The position numbers and the translations under genes were made by a program. The notes below the pieces were generated by a model. It saw only the letters and a program-made list of their open reading frames with translations. It searched no databases and was not told where the DNA came from. A stretch of DNA of 16,432 nucleotides from assembly GCA_015661555.1 (NCBI GenBank), contig DQVW01000001.1, positions 1 to 16,432 on the forward strand, given 5' to 3'. The stretch is from Methanothermococcus okinawensis (GTDB lineage: Archaea > AGJL01 > Methanococci > Methanococcales > Methanococcaceae). Numbering within the stretch: the stretch's first letter is position 1; every line of letters begins with the position of its first letter. Shown here piece after piece: positions 7,577 to 15,178 of the stretch.

Positions 7577-8236
7577 TTAGTAGTAGTACTCCTCTACAAG
7601 CCACAGTATATTGTATCTCTTAGCCAGGGCAAACAATCTCTCTATAACCTCTTTATTATCTCTGTTGAATACCTCCTGGATTATCATGTCTAGTATCTCG
7701 TATAACTCCTCCTCTTCAAAATAGGGAGAGGACAGTACCTCCTCCAGCAGCTTCAATAACTCCTCATCCCTGGCATTCTTTAAAAACCTGTTCTTTAGAA
7801 AGGACCTAAATGTATAGATATTTTTCCTCTCGTAGGGGATAAGTTTTAAAATAGAGCGGCCCTCCTCCAGGAGGCTATCCTCCCTCCTGATCATTACCTC
7901 CCATAGGTTGTACCTTGTAACTATCTCCTTTAAGAACTCCAGTATCTTCTCCTTTGGTTCCTCCTTTAAATCTTCAAATATCCTGTCTCCATCTATATAG
8001 TCTCCATTTAAGAAGGCTTCAATTAGTGCATAGGCATGCTTACAGTTGTACCTGTAGGGACAGGTGCAGATACCTGAGTAATCCCTGAGATCTATAACGG
8101 TACTGTATAGTTCTCCCCCCAATACCTTACCGTAGAGTTTGTTGTCAAACTTTACACAGTACTTGACCAGGTTGTTCCGATAGTACCTCTTCCCTCTCTC
8201 AACTGTCCTACTGTCATATATCCTCTCGTAACCCAT
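7577..8236 (-). CDS. SWIM zinc-finger protein
   Basis: This 219-residue protein contains a SWIM domain, a small zinc-binding fold for nucleic-acid or protein contacts. The ligands are C57, C59, C65 and H67 in the pattern CxC-x5-CxH (CTCPYRYNCKH). The N-terminus has the usual SWIM lead-in (VERGKRYYRNN). The remainder (about 75-219) is charged, helical and leucine-rich, with no catalytic motif I can recognise. The ATG at 8236 has no visible ribosome site, unlike nearly every other gene here; a TTTATATTATAAAAG box on the minus strand starts 33 bases ahead, so the transcript may be leaderless or nearly so. It is first in the SWIM-rtcB-GTPase-sepF cluster, 19 bp before rtcB, so a link to RNA ligation is possible but unproven. 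Confidence 0.85.
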   Translation of the reverse strand: MGYERIYDSRTVERGKRYYRNNLVKYCVKFDNKLYGKVLGGELYSTVIDLRDYSGICTCPYRYNCKHAYALIEAFLNGDYIDGDRIFEDLKEEPKEKILEFLKEIVTRYNLWEVMIRREDSLLEEGRSILKLIPYERKNIYTFRSFLKNRFLKNARDEELLKLLEEVLSSPYFEEEELYEILDMIIQEVFNRDNKEVIERLFALAKRYNILWLVEEYYY

Positions 8237-8318
8237 GGTAAAATCATAATAAAACTTTTATAATATAAATATTTTTTATAAGAATTAACCCTTTTTATCC
8301 ACAGTTGGGGGGTTAAAT
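8237..8318. promoter_or_regulatory. Divergent promoter region, SWIM gene / glutamate synthase cluster
   Basis: This 82 bp gap separates two divergent gene clusters. On the plus strand TTTTTTATAAG (TTTATA at about 8275-8280) is a TATA box that would start transcription near 8300, giving a leader of about 15-20 bases containing the GGGGGGTT ribosome site of the amidotransferase. On the minus strand TTTATATTATAAAAG (8269 down to 8255) is placed for a start almost at the SWIM ATG. I looked for a GGAA-N6-TTCC nitrogen (NrpR-type) operator and did not see one. Confidence 0.55.
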
Positions 8319-9401
8319 ATGTGTGGAATTATCGGTTTTATTAGCAGGAAGAAGAGAATGATTAGGGGAGATAAGATTGCAATAGCCTTGGACAGTTTAA
8401 AGGAGAGGGGTAACGGTCAAGGTTCTGGCTATGTAGGTTATGGAATCTACCCAGATTACAAGGACTGCTACGCCTTACATGTATTTCTAAAGAACACACC
8501 TACCTATCACAAGATAATAGACAGGGTAAAGAGTATACTGGGGATGTATGGAGTTGTAGTTAAAGACGAGGAGATTCCAGTGAAGGAGGGGGTTTTGAAA
8601 AAGGAGTTCATCCCCTGGAGGTTTTTCTACCACTTCCACGACTCCTACAGGGATATTGAAAACGACCTAATGGTTAACATAGTAATGGAGATAAATGACA
8701 AGGTTGACGGGGCCTTTGTATTCTCCAGTGGTAAAAATCTAGGGGTCTTCAAGGCTACAGGGTGGCCTAAGGAGGTGGCTGAGTTCTACAGGTTAGAGGA
8801 GTACGAGGGTTATATGTGGTTAGGTCATGCAAGGTATCCAACGAATACCAGGGGTTGGTGGGGAGGTGCCCATCCCTTCAACATCCTCAACTGGTCTGTG
8901 GTACACAACGGTGAGATAACAAGTTACGGTACAAACAAGAGATACGTAGAGAGTTTCGGTTATAAGTGTAGGATGTTTACAGATACAGAGGTTGTAGCCT
9001 ATATCTTCGACCTACTTATTAGAAAACATAGACTACCTGTAGAGTACGCCCTAAGTGCCATAGCGCCTAAGTTCTGGGACGAGATAGATAGGATGGAAGA
9101 GGAGGAGAGGAAAATACATGAGGCTATAAGGATGACCTACGGTCCAGCAGCTTTAAATGGACCCTTCGCCATAGTGGTAGGGACCCATGAGGGCATGGTG
9201 TTTATGAACGGGGAAATAGAGGAGAACAACACCCTGATTGGGTTAACAGATAGGGTAAAACTTAGACCCCTTGTAGCAGCTGAGAAGGACGACCTGGTAT
9301 TTGTATCCAGTGAGGAGGCTGCCATAAGGAGGATATGTCCAGAGTTAGACAAGGTGGAGATGCCTGATGCCGGGACCCCTATAATTGTAAGGTTAGAGTA
9401 A
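8319..9401 (+). CDS. Glutamate synthase, glutamine amidotransferase (class II GATase) subunit
   Basis: This subunit removes ammonia from glutamine for the synthase subunit encoded next. It is a 360-residue class II (N-terminal nucleophile) amidotransferase: MCGIIGF exposes the catalytic C2 after Met removal. GHARYPTNTRG, HNGEITSYGTNK and TDTEVVAY are the glutamine-binding motifs. In bacterial GltB this domain is fused to the FMN and GXGXG domains; here it is a separate protein, as is usual in methanogens. The ATG at 8319 follows GGGGGGTTAAAT. The gene leads a plus-strand cluster: the next start is 21 bp away with a strong AGGAGGAGG site. That neighbourhood makes a stand-alone amidotransferase of another pathway unlikely. 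Confidence 0.92.
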   Translation: MCGIIGFISRKKRMIRGDKIAIALDSLKERGNGQGSGYVGYGIYPDYKDCYALHVFLKNTPTYHKIIDRVKSILGMYGVVVKDEEIPVKEGVLKKEFIPWRFFYHFHDSYRDIENDLMVNIVMEINDKVDGAFVFSSGKNLGVFKATGWPKEVAEFYRLEEYEGYMWLGHARYPTNTRGWWGGAHPFNILNWSVVHNGEITSYGTNKRYVESFGYKCRMFTDTEVVAYIFDLLIRKHRLPVEYALSAIAPKFWDEIDRMEEEERKIHEAIRMTYGPAALNGPFAIVVGTHEGMVFMNGEIEENNTLIGLTDRVKLRPLVAAEKDDLVFVSSEEAAIRRICPELDKVEMPDAGTPIIVRLE

Positions 9402-9422
9402 AACTAGGAGGAGGAGTGTAAG

Positions 9423-10955
9423 ATGATACCCTCAGCAGTTCCACCAAAGTTTAAGGTAGAGATAGATAGAGAGAAGTGTATGCTCTGTGGGAGATGTGTA
9501 GAGGAGTGTTCCTGGGGAGTATACAGGAAGGAGAGAGATAGGATAGTCATATACTCCAACAGGTGTGGGGCCTGTCAGAGATGTGTAGTTATGTGTCCAA
9601 GAAATGCCATAACTGTAAGAGAGAATACCACCTGTTGGAGAAGCCATCCACTTTGGACGGCTGAGGTAAGGGAGGATATTATTAACCAGTCAAAAACTGG
9701 CCGTGTACTACTAAGTGCCACTGGAAATGCCATGGACTATCCCATCTACTTCGACCGTATAGTGTTGGATGCCTGTCAGGTAACCAACCCACCTATAGAT
9801 CCTCTCAGAGAGCCTATGGAGCTAAGGACCTACATAGGGAAGAAACCTAAGAAGTTGGAGTTTGAATTTGTAGAGGAGGAGGTAGATGGTAAGAAGATTA
9901 AGAAGGCCAAGTTAAAAACTAAAATAGCCCCTAATTTAAAGTTGGAGACACCTATTATGATAGCTCATATGTCCTATGGAGCCCTCTCTCTCAACGCCCA
10001 CCTGGCCATGGCAAAGGCTGTCAAGGAGTGTGGAACTTACATGGGTTCTGGAGAGGGGGGGCTCCATAGAGCACTCTACCCCTATGCAGATCATATAATC
10101 ACCCAGGTGGCAAGTGGTAGATTTGGTGTAGATGTGGATTACTTAAACAGGGGGGCTGCCATCGAGATTAAGATAGGTCAGGGTGCAAAACCTGGAATTG
10201 GAGGCCACCTCCCAGGGGAGAAGGTAACTGCAGAGGTGTCCATGACGAGGATGATTCCCGAGGGTACAGATGCCATATCTCCAGCTCCACACCACGACAT
10301 CTACTCCATAGAGGATCTTGCACAGCTGGTAAGGAGTTTAAAGGAGGCTACTAGGTGGAAGAAGCCTGTCTTTGTTAAGATTGCAGCGGTACATAACGTG
10401 GCAGCTATTGCAAATGGTATTGCAACCTCCGATGCAGATGCAGTGGTAATAGATGGATTTAGAGGAGGTACAGGGGCAGCTCCAAAGGTATTCAGGGACC
10501 ATGTGGGGATACCACTAGAGATGGCAATTGCAGCAGTTGACGAGAGACTTAGGGAGGAGGGTGTTAGAAACGAGATAAGTATCATAGCCAGTGGGGGTAT
10601 TAGAAGTTCTGCAGATGTGTTTAAGGCCATAGCTCTAGGGGCAGATGCCGTCTACATTGGAACTGCAGCCTTGATAGCCCTAGGTTGTAGGGTATGTGGT
10701 AGATGTTATACAGGACAGTGTGCCTGGGGTATTGCAACTCAAAAGCCTGAGTTAGTTGAAAGGTTAGATGTGGAGGAGGGTGCTAGAAGGGTGGCAAATC
10801 TTATTAAGGCCTGGACCTTGGAACTTAAGGAGTTACTTGGAGCGGCAGGGATCAACGCCATAGAGAGTTTAAGGGGGAACAGGGATAGATTGAGAGGTGT
10901 TGGGTTAAACGAGGTAGAGTTAAAGGCTTTAGGGATTAAACATGCAGGATTCTAA
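9423..10955 (+). CDS. gltB: Glutamate synthase, ferredoxin/FMN-binding catalytic subunit
   Basis: This subunit carries the synthase site, where ammonia from the amidotransferase and 2-oxoglutarate are reduced to glutamate. The 510 residues begin with a two-cluster ferredoxin domain: C19, C22, C25, C29 and C48, C51, C54, C58. The FMN-binding alpha/beta barrel follows, with MSYGALS (about 184-190), GEGGLH, GQGAKPGIGGHLPG and an ASGGIR phosphate-binding loop. Near the end C422, C428 and C433 match the three 3Fe-4S cysteines of glutamate synthases (CRVCGRC, GQCAWGIATQ). The fused ferredoxin domain is typical of archaeal GltB and replaces part of the bacterial small subunit GltD, which is absent here. 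The ATG at 9423 has AGGAGGAGGAG upstream. Reduced F420 via the FrhB-like neighbour is the suspected electron source. Confidence 0.94.
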   Translation: MIPSAVPPKFKVEIDREKCMLCGRCVEECSWGVYRKERDRIVIYSNRCGACQRCVVMCPRNAITVRENTTCWRSHPLWTAEVREDIINQSKTGRVLLSATGNAMDYPIYFDRIVLDACQVTNPPIDPLREPMELRTYIGKKPKKLEFEFVEEEVDGKKIKKAKLKTKIAPNLKLETPIMIAHMSYGALSLNAHLAMAKAVKECGTYMGSGEGGLHRALYPYADHIITQVASGRFGVDVDYLNRGAAIEIKIGQGAKPGIGGHLPGEKVTAEVSMTRMIPEGTDAISPAPHHDIYSIEDLAQLVRSLKEATRWKKPVFVKIAAVHNVAAIANGIATSDADAVVIDGFRGGTGAAPKVFRDHVGIPLEMAIAAVDERLREEGVRNEISIIASGGIRSSADVFKAIALGADAVYIGTAALIALGCRVCGRCYTGQCAWGIATQKPELVERLDVEEGARRVANLIKAWTLELKELLGAAGINAIESLRGNRDRLRGVGLNEVELKALGIKHAGF

Positions 10956-10978
10956 TCTTATTTTTTAAGGTGGAAGTT

Positions 10979-11764
10979 ATGGAGAATGAGGAGGTTGTAG
11001 TAATAGATGCCAAGGATATGAACTACAGGGAGTTAAATGAAAAAATCCATGAGGTACTGAATAAAAACCCCAGGGTAAAAAAGATCATATTGAAAAATGT
11101 TCTGGGGCAGAGGTATATAGGAAACGGTATTCGGAAGAAGGATCTAACTATAGAGATCTACGGAGTGCCTGGAGGAGACCTTGGAATGTTTATGAGTGGC
11201 CCTACAATTATTGTCTACGGCAATACAGAGCATGCCCCGGGAAACACCATGGATGACGGTAAGATTATAATCCATGGAAGTGGAGGGGATGTAACTGGCC
11301 ACTCCATGAGGGGAGGTAAGATATTTGTAAGGGATGACGTTGGCTATAGAAGTGGTATCCATATGAAGGAGTACAAAGATAAGTTTCCAGTACTGGTTAT
11401 AGGGGGTAGAGCTAAGGATTTCTTGGGGGAGTACATGGCTGGTGGTATGATTCTGGTTTTAAATATAGATAGGGAGGGTAGAGACCTTGGTAAGATCAGG
11501 GGGAGGATGATAGGGACAGGTATCCACGGGGGAAGTATCTATATTAGAGGAGAGGTGGATGAGTATCAACTTGGTGTGGCAGCGGATATCAAGGAATTTA
11601 CAGAAGAGGATAGGGAGAAGATAAAGGGCTACATCGAGGAGTTCTGTAATTATTTTAATTTAAATGAAAGGGTAAAGGAGAAGCTGATAAACTCTAAGTA
11701 TACCAAGATAGCACCGGTGTCCAAGAGACCCTTTGGAAAGTTGTACACTCCAGATTTGAGATAA
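10979..11764 (+). CDS. Glutamate synthase, GXGXG (beta-helix) domain subunit
   Basis: This 261-residue protein corresponds to the C-terminal GXGXG domain of bacterial GltB, a right-handed beta-helix with a structural and possibly channelling role. It shows repeated glycine turns: GVPGGDLG, GNTEHAPGNTMDDG, GSGGDVTGHSMRGG, GGRAKDFLGEYMAGG and GTGIHGG. The same fold occurs in FwdC/FmdC of formylmethanofuran dehydrogenase, but the position right after the FMN subunit points to glutamate synthase. I chose the ATG at 10979 over the GTG at 10970: the GTG is part of the AAGGTGG ribosome site, which is correctly spaced for the ATG. A T6 run at 10961-10966 lies in the gap and might attenuate transcription. 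Confidence 0.9.
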   Translation: MENEEVVVIDAKDMNYRELNEKIHEVLNKNPRVKKIILKNVLGQRYIGNGIRKKDLTIEIYGVPGGDLGMFMSGPTIIVYGNTEHAPGNTMDDGKIIIHGSGGDVTGHSMRGGKIFVRDDVGYRSGIHMKEYKDKFPVLVIGGRAKDFLGEYMAGGMILVLNIDREGRDLGKIRGRMIGTGIHGGSIYIRGEVDEYQLGVAADIKEFTEEDREKIKGYIEEFCNYFNLNERVKEKLINSKYTKIAPVSKRPFGKLYTPDLR

Positions 11765-11782
11765 GGAGAAAAGGTGGAAGGG

Positions 11783-12883
11783 ATGAAGAGTTATTTGAAC
11801 CTAAAGGAGGAAGTGTGGGATAGGAATATATGCTCAGGATGTGGGGCCTGTGTTGCAGTATGTCCTGTGGATAACATATACTTCAAGGAGGAGAGTCCTG
11901 TAAAGTTTCTATGTAATGGATGTGGTTGTACCATAGTAGCTGTGGAGGATATAGAACATCCAGTATCTGCAGAGTTCTGTAAAACTGCGCTTTACGATGT
12001 AAGATGTGGCGCCTGCTACGACGCCTGCCCAAGAACTGAGAAATCTCACATCCCAGATATCAACTCTGGTCTAGGGCATATTTTGAAAAAATTCAGGGCC
12101 AAGGCAGAGATCGAGGTAAAAAACGCCCAACATGGAGGGGTAGTAACTGCAATACTTGCAAATGCCTTTGAGGAAGGACTTATAGATGGAGCCCTGGTAA
12201 TGATGGTGGACAAATGGACCTTGGAACCTGAACCCTATCTAGCCACCACCAAGGAGGAGGTCATAGAGGCTGCAGGGAGTAAATACCACTGGAAGGTACC
12301 TATACTTAAACCCCTTAAAGAGGCTGTGATGGATAAAAAACTTAGAAAATTAGCAGTAGTGGGAACCCCCTGTGTAATGAATGCCCTATATCAGATAATG
12401 TCCTCAAACAACGACCTGTTGGGACCCTTTAAAGAAGCCATAAGACTGAAGATAGGACTCTTCTGTTTTGAGACCTACGACTACCCCAAGATGATAAAGA
12501 TACTTGAAGAGAGGAACATTGAACCCTGGACAGTGAAGAAGATGGAGATAGTAAAGGGGGAGTTAAGAGTCATCCTTATAAATGGAGATATTGTTAGATT
12601 TAACCTAAAAGATATTGAACATGCAGTTAGAGTAGGTTGCAAGGTTTGTAGGGACTTTACAGGGGTTACCTCAGATATCTCCGTGGGAAATGTAGGAACA
12701 CCCCCTGAGTACTCCACCCTACTTGTAAGATCTCCCTGGGGAGAGGGATTTGTGGAGAGGGCCTATAGAAATGGGTATCTCTCTCTAGGAGAGGGTGTGG
12801 ATCTAGATACTATTAGAAAACTTGTGGAGTTTAAAAGGAAAAGAGCTTATAATTATTATTCTAAAAATGCCCCTGAACACTAA
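11783..12883 (+). CDS. FrhB-family F420 dehydrogenase subunit (putative electron input for glutamate synthase)
   Basis: The FrhB/FpoF family oxidises or reduces coenzyme F420 with flavin and iron-sulfur clusters. The 366 residues carry one 4Fe-4S motif at C17, C20, C23, C27 (CSGCGACVAVCP) and a second cysteine-rich group at C66, C75, C78 and C82 (RCGACYDACP), with CNGCGC between them. The flavin/F420 region follows, with AQHGGVVTAIL, EAAGSKYHW and VVGTPC, and a later CKVCRDF. The start is the ATG at 11783; the GTG at 11774 belongs to the AAGGTGG ribosome site. The 18 bp spacing from the GXGXG gene implies co-transcription. By family it should pass electrons from F420H2 to the ferredoxin domain of the synthase; this is inference. 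I recall the same gene order in Methanocaldococcus but could not verify it. Confidence 0.88.
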   Translation: MKSYLNLKEEVWDRNICSGCGACVAVCPVDNIYFKEESPVKFLCNGCGCTIVAVEDIEHPVSAEFCKTALYDVRCGACYDACPRTEKSHIPDINSGLGHILKKFRAKAEIEVKNAQHGGVVTAILANAFEEGLIDGALVMMVDKWTLEPEPYLATTKEEVIEAAGSKYHWKVPILKPLKEAVMDKKLRKLAVVGTPCVMNALYQIMSSNNDLLGPFKEAIRLKIGLFCFETYDYPKMIKILEERNIEPWTVKKMEIVKGELRVILINGDIVRFNLKDIEHAVRVGCKVCRDFTGVTSDISVGNVGTPPEYSTLLVRSPWGEGFVERAYRNGYLSLGEGVDLDTIRKLVEFKRKRAYNYYSKNAPEH

Positions 12884-12894
12884 TAGGTGGTAAT

Positions 12895-14223
12895 TTGAAG
12901 ATATCTGTAGTGGGAACTGGTTATGTAGGGTTAATTCAAAGTGTAGGGCTGGCTGAGTTTGGTTACGAGGTTGTTGGTATAGACATAGATGAGAGGAAGG
13001 TAAAACTTCTCAACAGGGGCATATCTCCTCTGTATGAGGAGGGTTTAGAGGAGATGCTTAAAAAGCACCTTGGAAAAAACCTGAGATTTACCACATCCTA
13101 TGAGGAGATAAAAGATACCGATGTAATTTTTCTATGTGTTGGAACTCCCCAAGATAAAGATGGAAATGCTGATTTAAGATTTATCTACTCTGCGGTAGAG
13201 TCTATAAAGAGACATCTTGACGATAGATACAGGGTAATCGTTGTAAAATCTACAGTCCCAGTGGGAACAAGTAGAAAGATCAAGGAGAGATTGAAGGACT
13301 ACAACGTTGACGTAGTTTCAAATCCAGAGTTTTTAAGGGAGGGAATAGCTCTTAGGGACTTCTTCAACCCCGATAGAATAGTATTAGGATTTGGGGATTT
13401 AAACAACCCTAAACCTATAGAGGTTATGAAGGAGATATACAGTTACTTCCTGGATAGGGGGGTGCCCTTTGTTATAACAGATTGGGAGAGTGCAGAGTTG
13501 ATAAAGTACGCTGCCAACGCCTTCCTTGCAACAAAGATATCCTTTATAAACGAGATTGCCAGGTTGGCAGATGTAGTTGGGGGCGATATTAATACTATAA
13601 GTAGGGCCCTGGGACTAGATGAGAGGATAGGGAATAAATTTCTAAATGCAGGTATTGGATATGGAGGTAGTTGCTTCCCAAAGGACGTTAAGGCACTTAT
13701 TAGACAGTTTGAAAGTAGAGGTATTGAACCTAAGTTAATAAAAGCTACAGAGGAGGTAAATGAGGAACAGATATGCTGGTTCTTAAACAAGATAAAGAGG
13801 TACTATGGAGATCTAAATGGAAAGACCTTTGCAGTGCTGGGGTTGGCCTTTAAACCTAACACAGATGATTTAAGGGAGAGTAGAGGGATAAAACTGATAG
13901 ACCTACTACTGAAGGAGGGATGTATAGTTAAATGCTACGATTACGTAGAGAAGGCCAGGGAAAATGCCATAGAGAGATACAGGTTAAATAACTCAAAGGC
14001 CTACTATGGATACAACCTCTACGTCTTGGACGATCTCTATGAAGCTGTAAAGGATGTTGATGGGGTTATAATTACAACTGAATATCCCCAATTAAGGGAG
14101 GAGGACTGGGAAAAAATAGGAAATCTAGTAAGGGAGAAAGTTGTATTTGACGGTAGAAATATTCTGGATAGGGAGAAGATAAAGAGGCTTGGATTTAAGT
14201 ACTTTGGAGTTGGTAGGAATTAA
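12895..14223 (+). CDS. ugd: UDP-glucose 6-dehydrogenase
   Basis: The enzyme oxidises UDP-glucose to UDP-glucuronate with two NAD+, feeding uronic acids into surface glycans. The 442 residues begin with the Rossmann NAD motif GTGYVG (7-12). NRGISPLYEEGLEE fits UDP-glucose rather than UDP-N-acetylmannosamine dehydrogenases. The catalytic C260 lies in GYGGSCFPKD, the central helix in ELIKYAANAFLATKISFINE, and GLAFKPNTDDLRESR in the C-terminal domain. The start is a TTG at 12895, four bases after GGTGG; it gives the canonical N-terminus MKISVVGTGYVG. The gene is 11 bp behind the FrhB-like gene, so it may be co-transcribed with the glutamate synthase genes, although TTATAATTATT near 12847 inside the preceding gene could be its own promoter. 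It meets the epimerase tail to tail with a 4 bp overlap. A closely related UDP-sugar dehydrogenase remains possible. Confidence 0.9.
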   Translation: MKISVVGTGYVGLIQSVGLAEFGYEVVGIDIDERKVKLLNRGISPLYEEGLEEMLKKHLGKNLRFTTSYEEIKDTDVIFLCVGTPQDKDGNADLRFIYSAVESIKRHLDDRYRVIVVKSTVPVGTSRKIKERLKDYNVDVVSNPEFLREGIALRDFFNPDRIVLGFGDLNNPKPIEVMKEIYSYFLDRGVPFVITDWESAELIKYAANAFLATKISFINEIARLADVVGGDINTISRALGLDERIGNKFLNAGIGYGGSCFPKDVKALIRQFESRGIEPKLIKATEEVNEEQICWFLNKIKRYYGDLNGKTFAVLGLAFKPNTDDLRESRGIKLIDLLLKEGCIVKCYDYVEKARENAIERYRLNNSKAYYGYNLYVLDDLYEAVKDVDGVIITTEYPQLREEDWEKIGNLVREKVVFDGRNILDREKIKRLGFKYFGVGRN

Positions 14224-15122
14224 ATTTTCAAGTACCTCTTCATCCAATCCACAGTTCTCCTGATACCCTCCCTTAAATCAACGGTAGGTCTCCACTGAAG
14301 ATCTAGAGCCCTATCTATACTTACCACCATCCTGTATATCTCCCCCTCTCGAGGATCTGCGTATAGAGGCCTCTCCTTAAAGTTTAAAATATCTGCTATT
14401 ACACTGTAGAGGTGATTGATAGTAGTCTCCCTCCCAGTTCCAATATTTACCACCTTATTTTTCCAATTTAAAGCCATAAGGGTACCCCTTGCAACATCTC
14501 CCACATATACAAAGTCCCTAGTCTGATACCCATCCCCGTAGATGGTAGGTGTTTTCCCCCTTAGCATACTCTCTATGAAGATACTTACAACTCCAGCCTC
14601 TCCCCTGGGATCCTGTCTCTCCCCGTAGACGTTAGAGTATCTTAAAATGGTGTAGTCTATCCCGTAGAGATCCCTGTATAACTCTATATACCTCTCACTG
14701 CAATACTTACTTAACCCATAGGGGCTTAGGGGTTTTTTAGGGTGTTCCTCATCCACTGGAAGATATTGGGGATCTCCATACACTGCAACGGAGGAGGCAA
14801 AAACTATCTTTTCCACGTCGTATCTTCTCATGGTCTCCAGTATATTTAGGGTTCCCAGGACATTTACATCGCAGTCGTAGAGTGGTCTCTCCAGGGATGT
14901 TCTAACATTCACCTGGGCACCTAGGTGTATAACCCCCTCTATATCCCTAAAATCCAGGTTTTCATCCCTTACATCCCCCTTTATAAACCTGGCCTTTTTG
15001 TTGAGATTCTCAATACTCCCAGTGGTAAGGTTGTCTAAAACAGTAACGTTGTAGTGGTTTTCAACTAGGAGGTCTACCACATGACTACCTATAAATCCAG
15101 CACCACCTGTAACAAGTATCAC
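14220..15122 (-). CDS. NAD-dependent nucleotide-sugar epimerase (GalE-like, extended SDR)
   Basis: This is a predicted UDP-glucose/UDP-GlcNAc 4-epimerase of the extended short-chain dehydrogenase family. In the 300-residue form the NAD motif is GGAGFIG (6-12), the catalytic residues are Y135 and K139 (SPYGLSKY) with a serine at 110/111, and YGDGYQTRDFVYVGD and REGEIYRMV are substrate-side motifs. The start is debatable. An ATG at 15152 would add ten residues, but its only ribosome-site-like bases sit one base away and it lies inside the SECIS hairpin of selD. The GTG at 15122 has AGGTGG four bases upstream, the same spacing as several neighbours, and starts MILVTGGAGFIG as the family does; I prefer it. 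The stop overlaps that of ugd. The exact sugar substrate is not decided by sequence. Confidence 0.85.
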   Translation of the reverse strand: MILVTGGAGFIGSHVVDLLVENHYNVTVLDNLTTGSIENLNKKARFIKGDVRDENLDFRDIEGVIHLGAQVNVRTSLERPLYDCDVNVLGTLNILETMRRYDVEKIVFASSVAVYGDPQYLPVDEEHPKKPLSPYGLSKYCSERYIELYRDLYGIDYTILRYSNVYGERQDPRGEAGVVSIFIESMLRGKTPTIYGDGYQTRDFVYVGDVARGTLMALNWKNKVVNIGTGRETTINHLYSVIADILNFKERPLYADPREGEIYRMVVSIDRALDLQWRPTVDLREGIRRTVDWMKRYLKI

Positions 15123-15146
15123 CTTTCCACCTAAAAAGGATGCTTT

Positions 15147-15178
15147 GGACATCCCTCCTTTTCAGGTTCGGGATGTCC
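15147..15178 (-). promoter_or_regulatory. Archaeal SECIS element of selD
   Basis: Read on the minus strand, a perfect 9 bp stem (GGACATCCC at 15178-15170 with GGGATGTCC at 15155-15147) supports an asymmetric internal loop of GAA on the 5' side and A on the 3' side. Above it is a 2 bp CC/GG stem and a TGAAAA apical loop. This is the GAA/A layout known for archaeal SECIS elements, which usually lie in the 3' untranslated region and direct SelB to insert selenocysteine at UGA. It directly follows selD, which has an in-frame UGA. The first G of the stem is the last base of the selD TAG stop codon. Confidence 0.9.

Noticed and set aside
8237..8318. Possible NrpR nitrogen operator before the glutamate synthase cluster
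   Set aside because: No GGAA-N6-TTCC pattern is visible in the gap.
10979..11764. GXGXG gene as a subunit of formylmethanofuran dehydrogenase (FwdC-like)
   Set aside because: The fold is shared, but the gene lies between glutamate synthase FMN and FrhB-like genes and no other Fwd/Fmd subunit is present.
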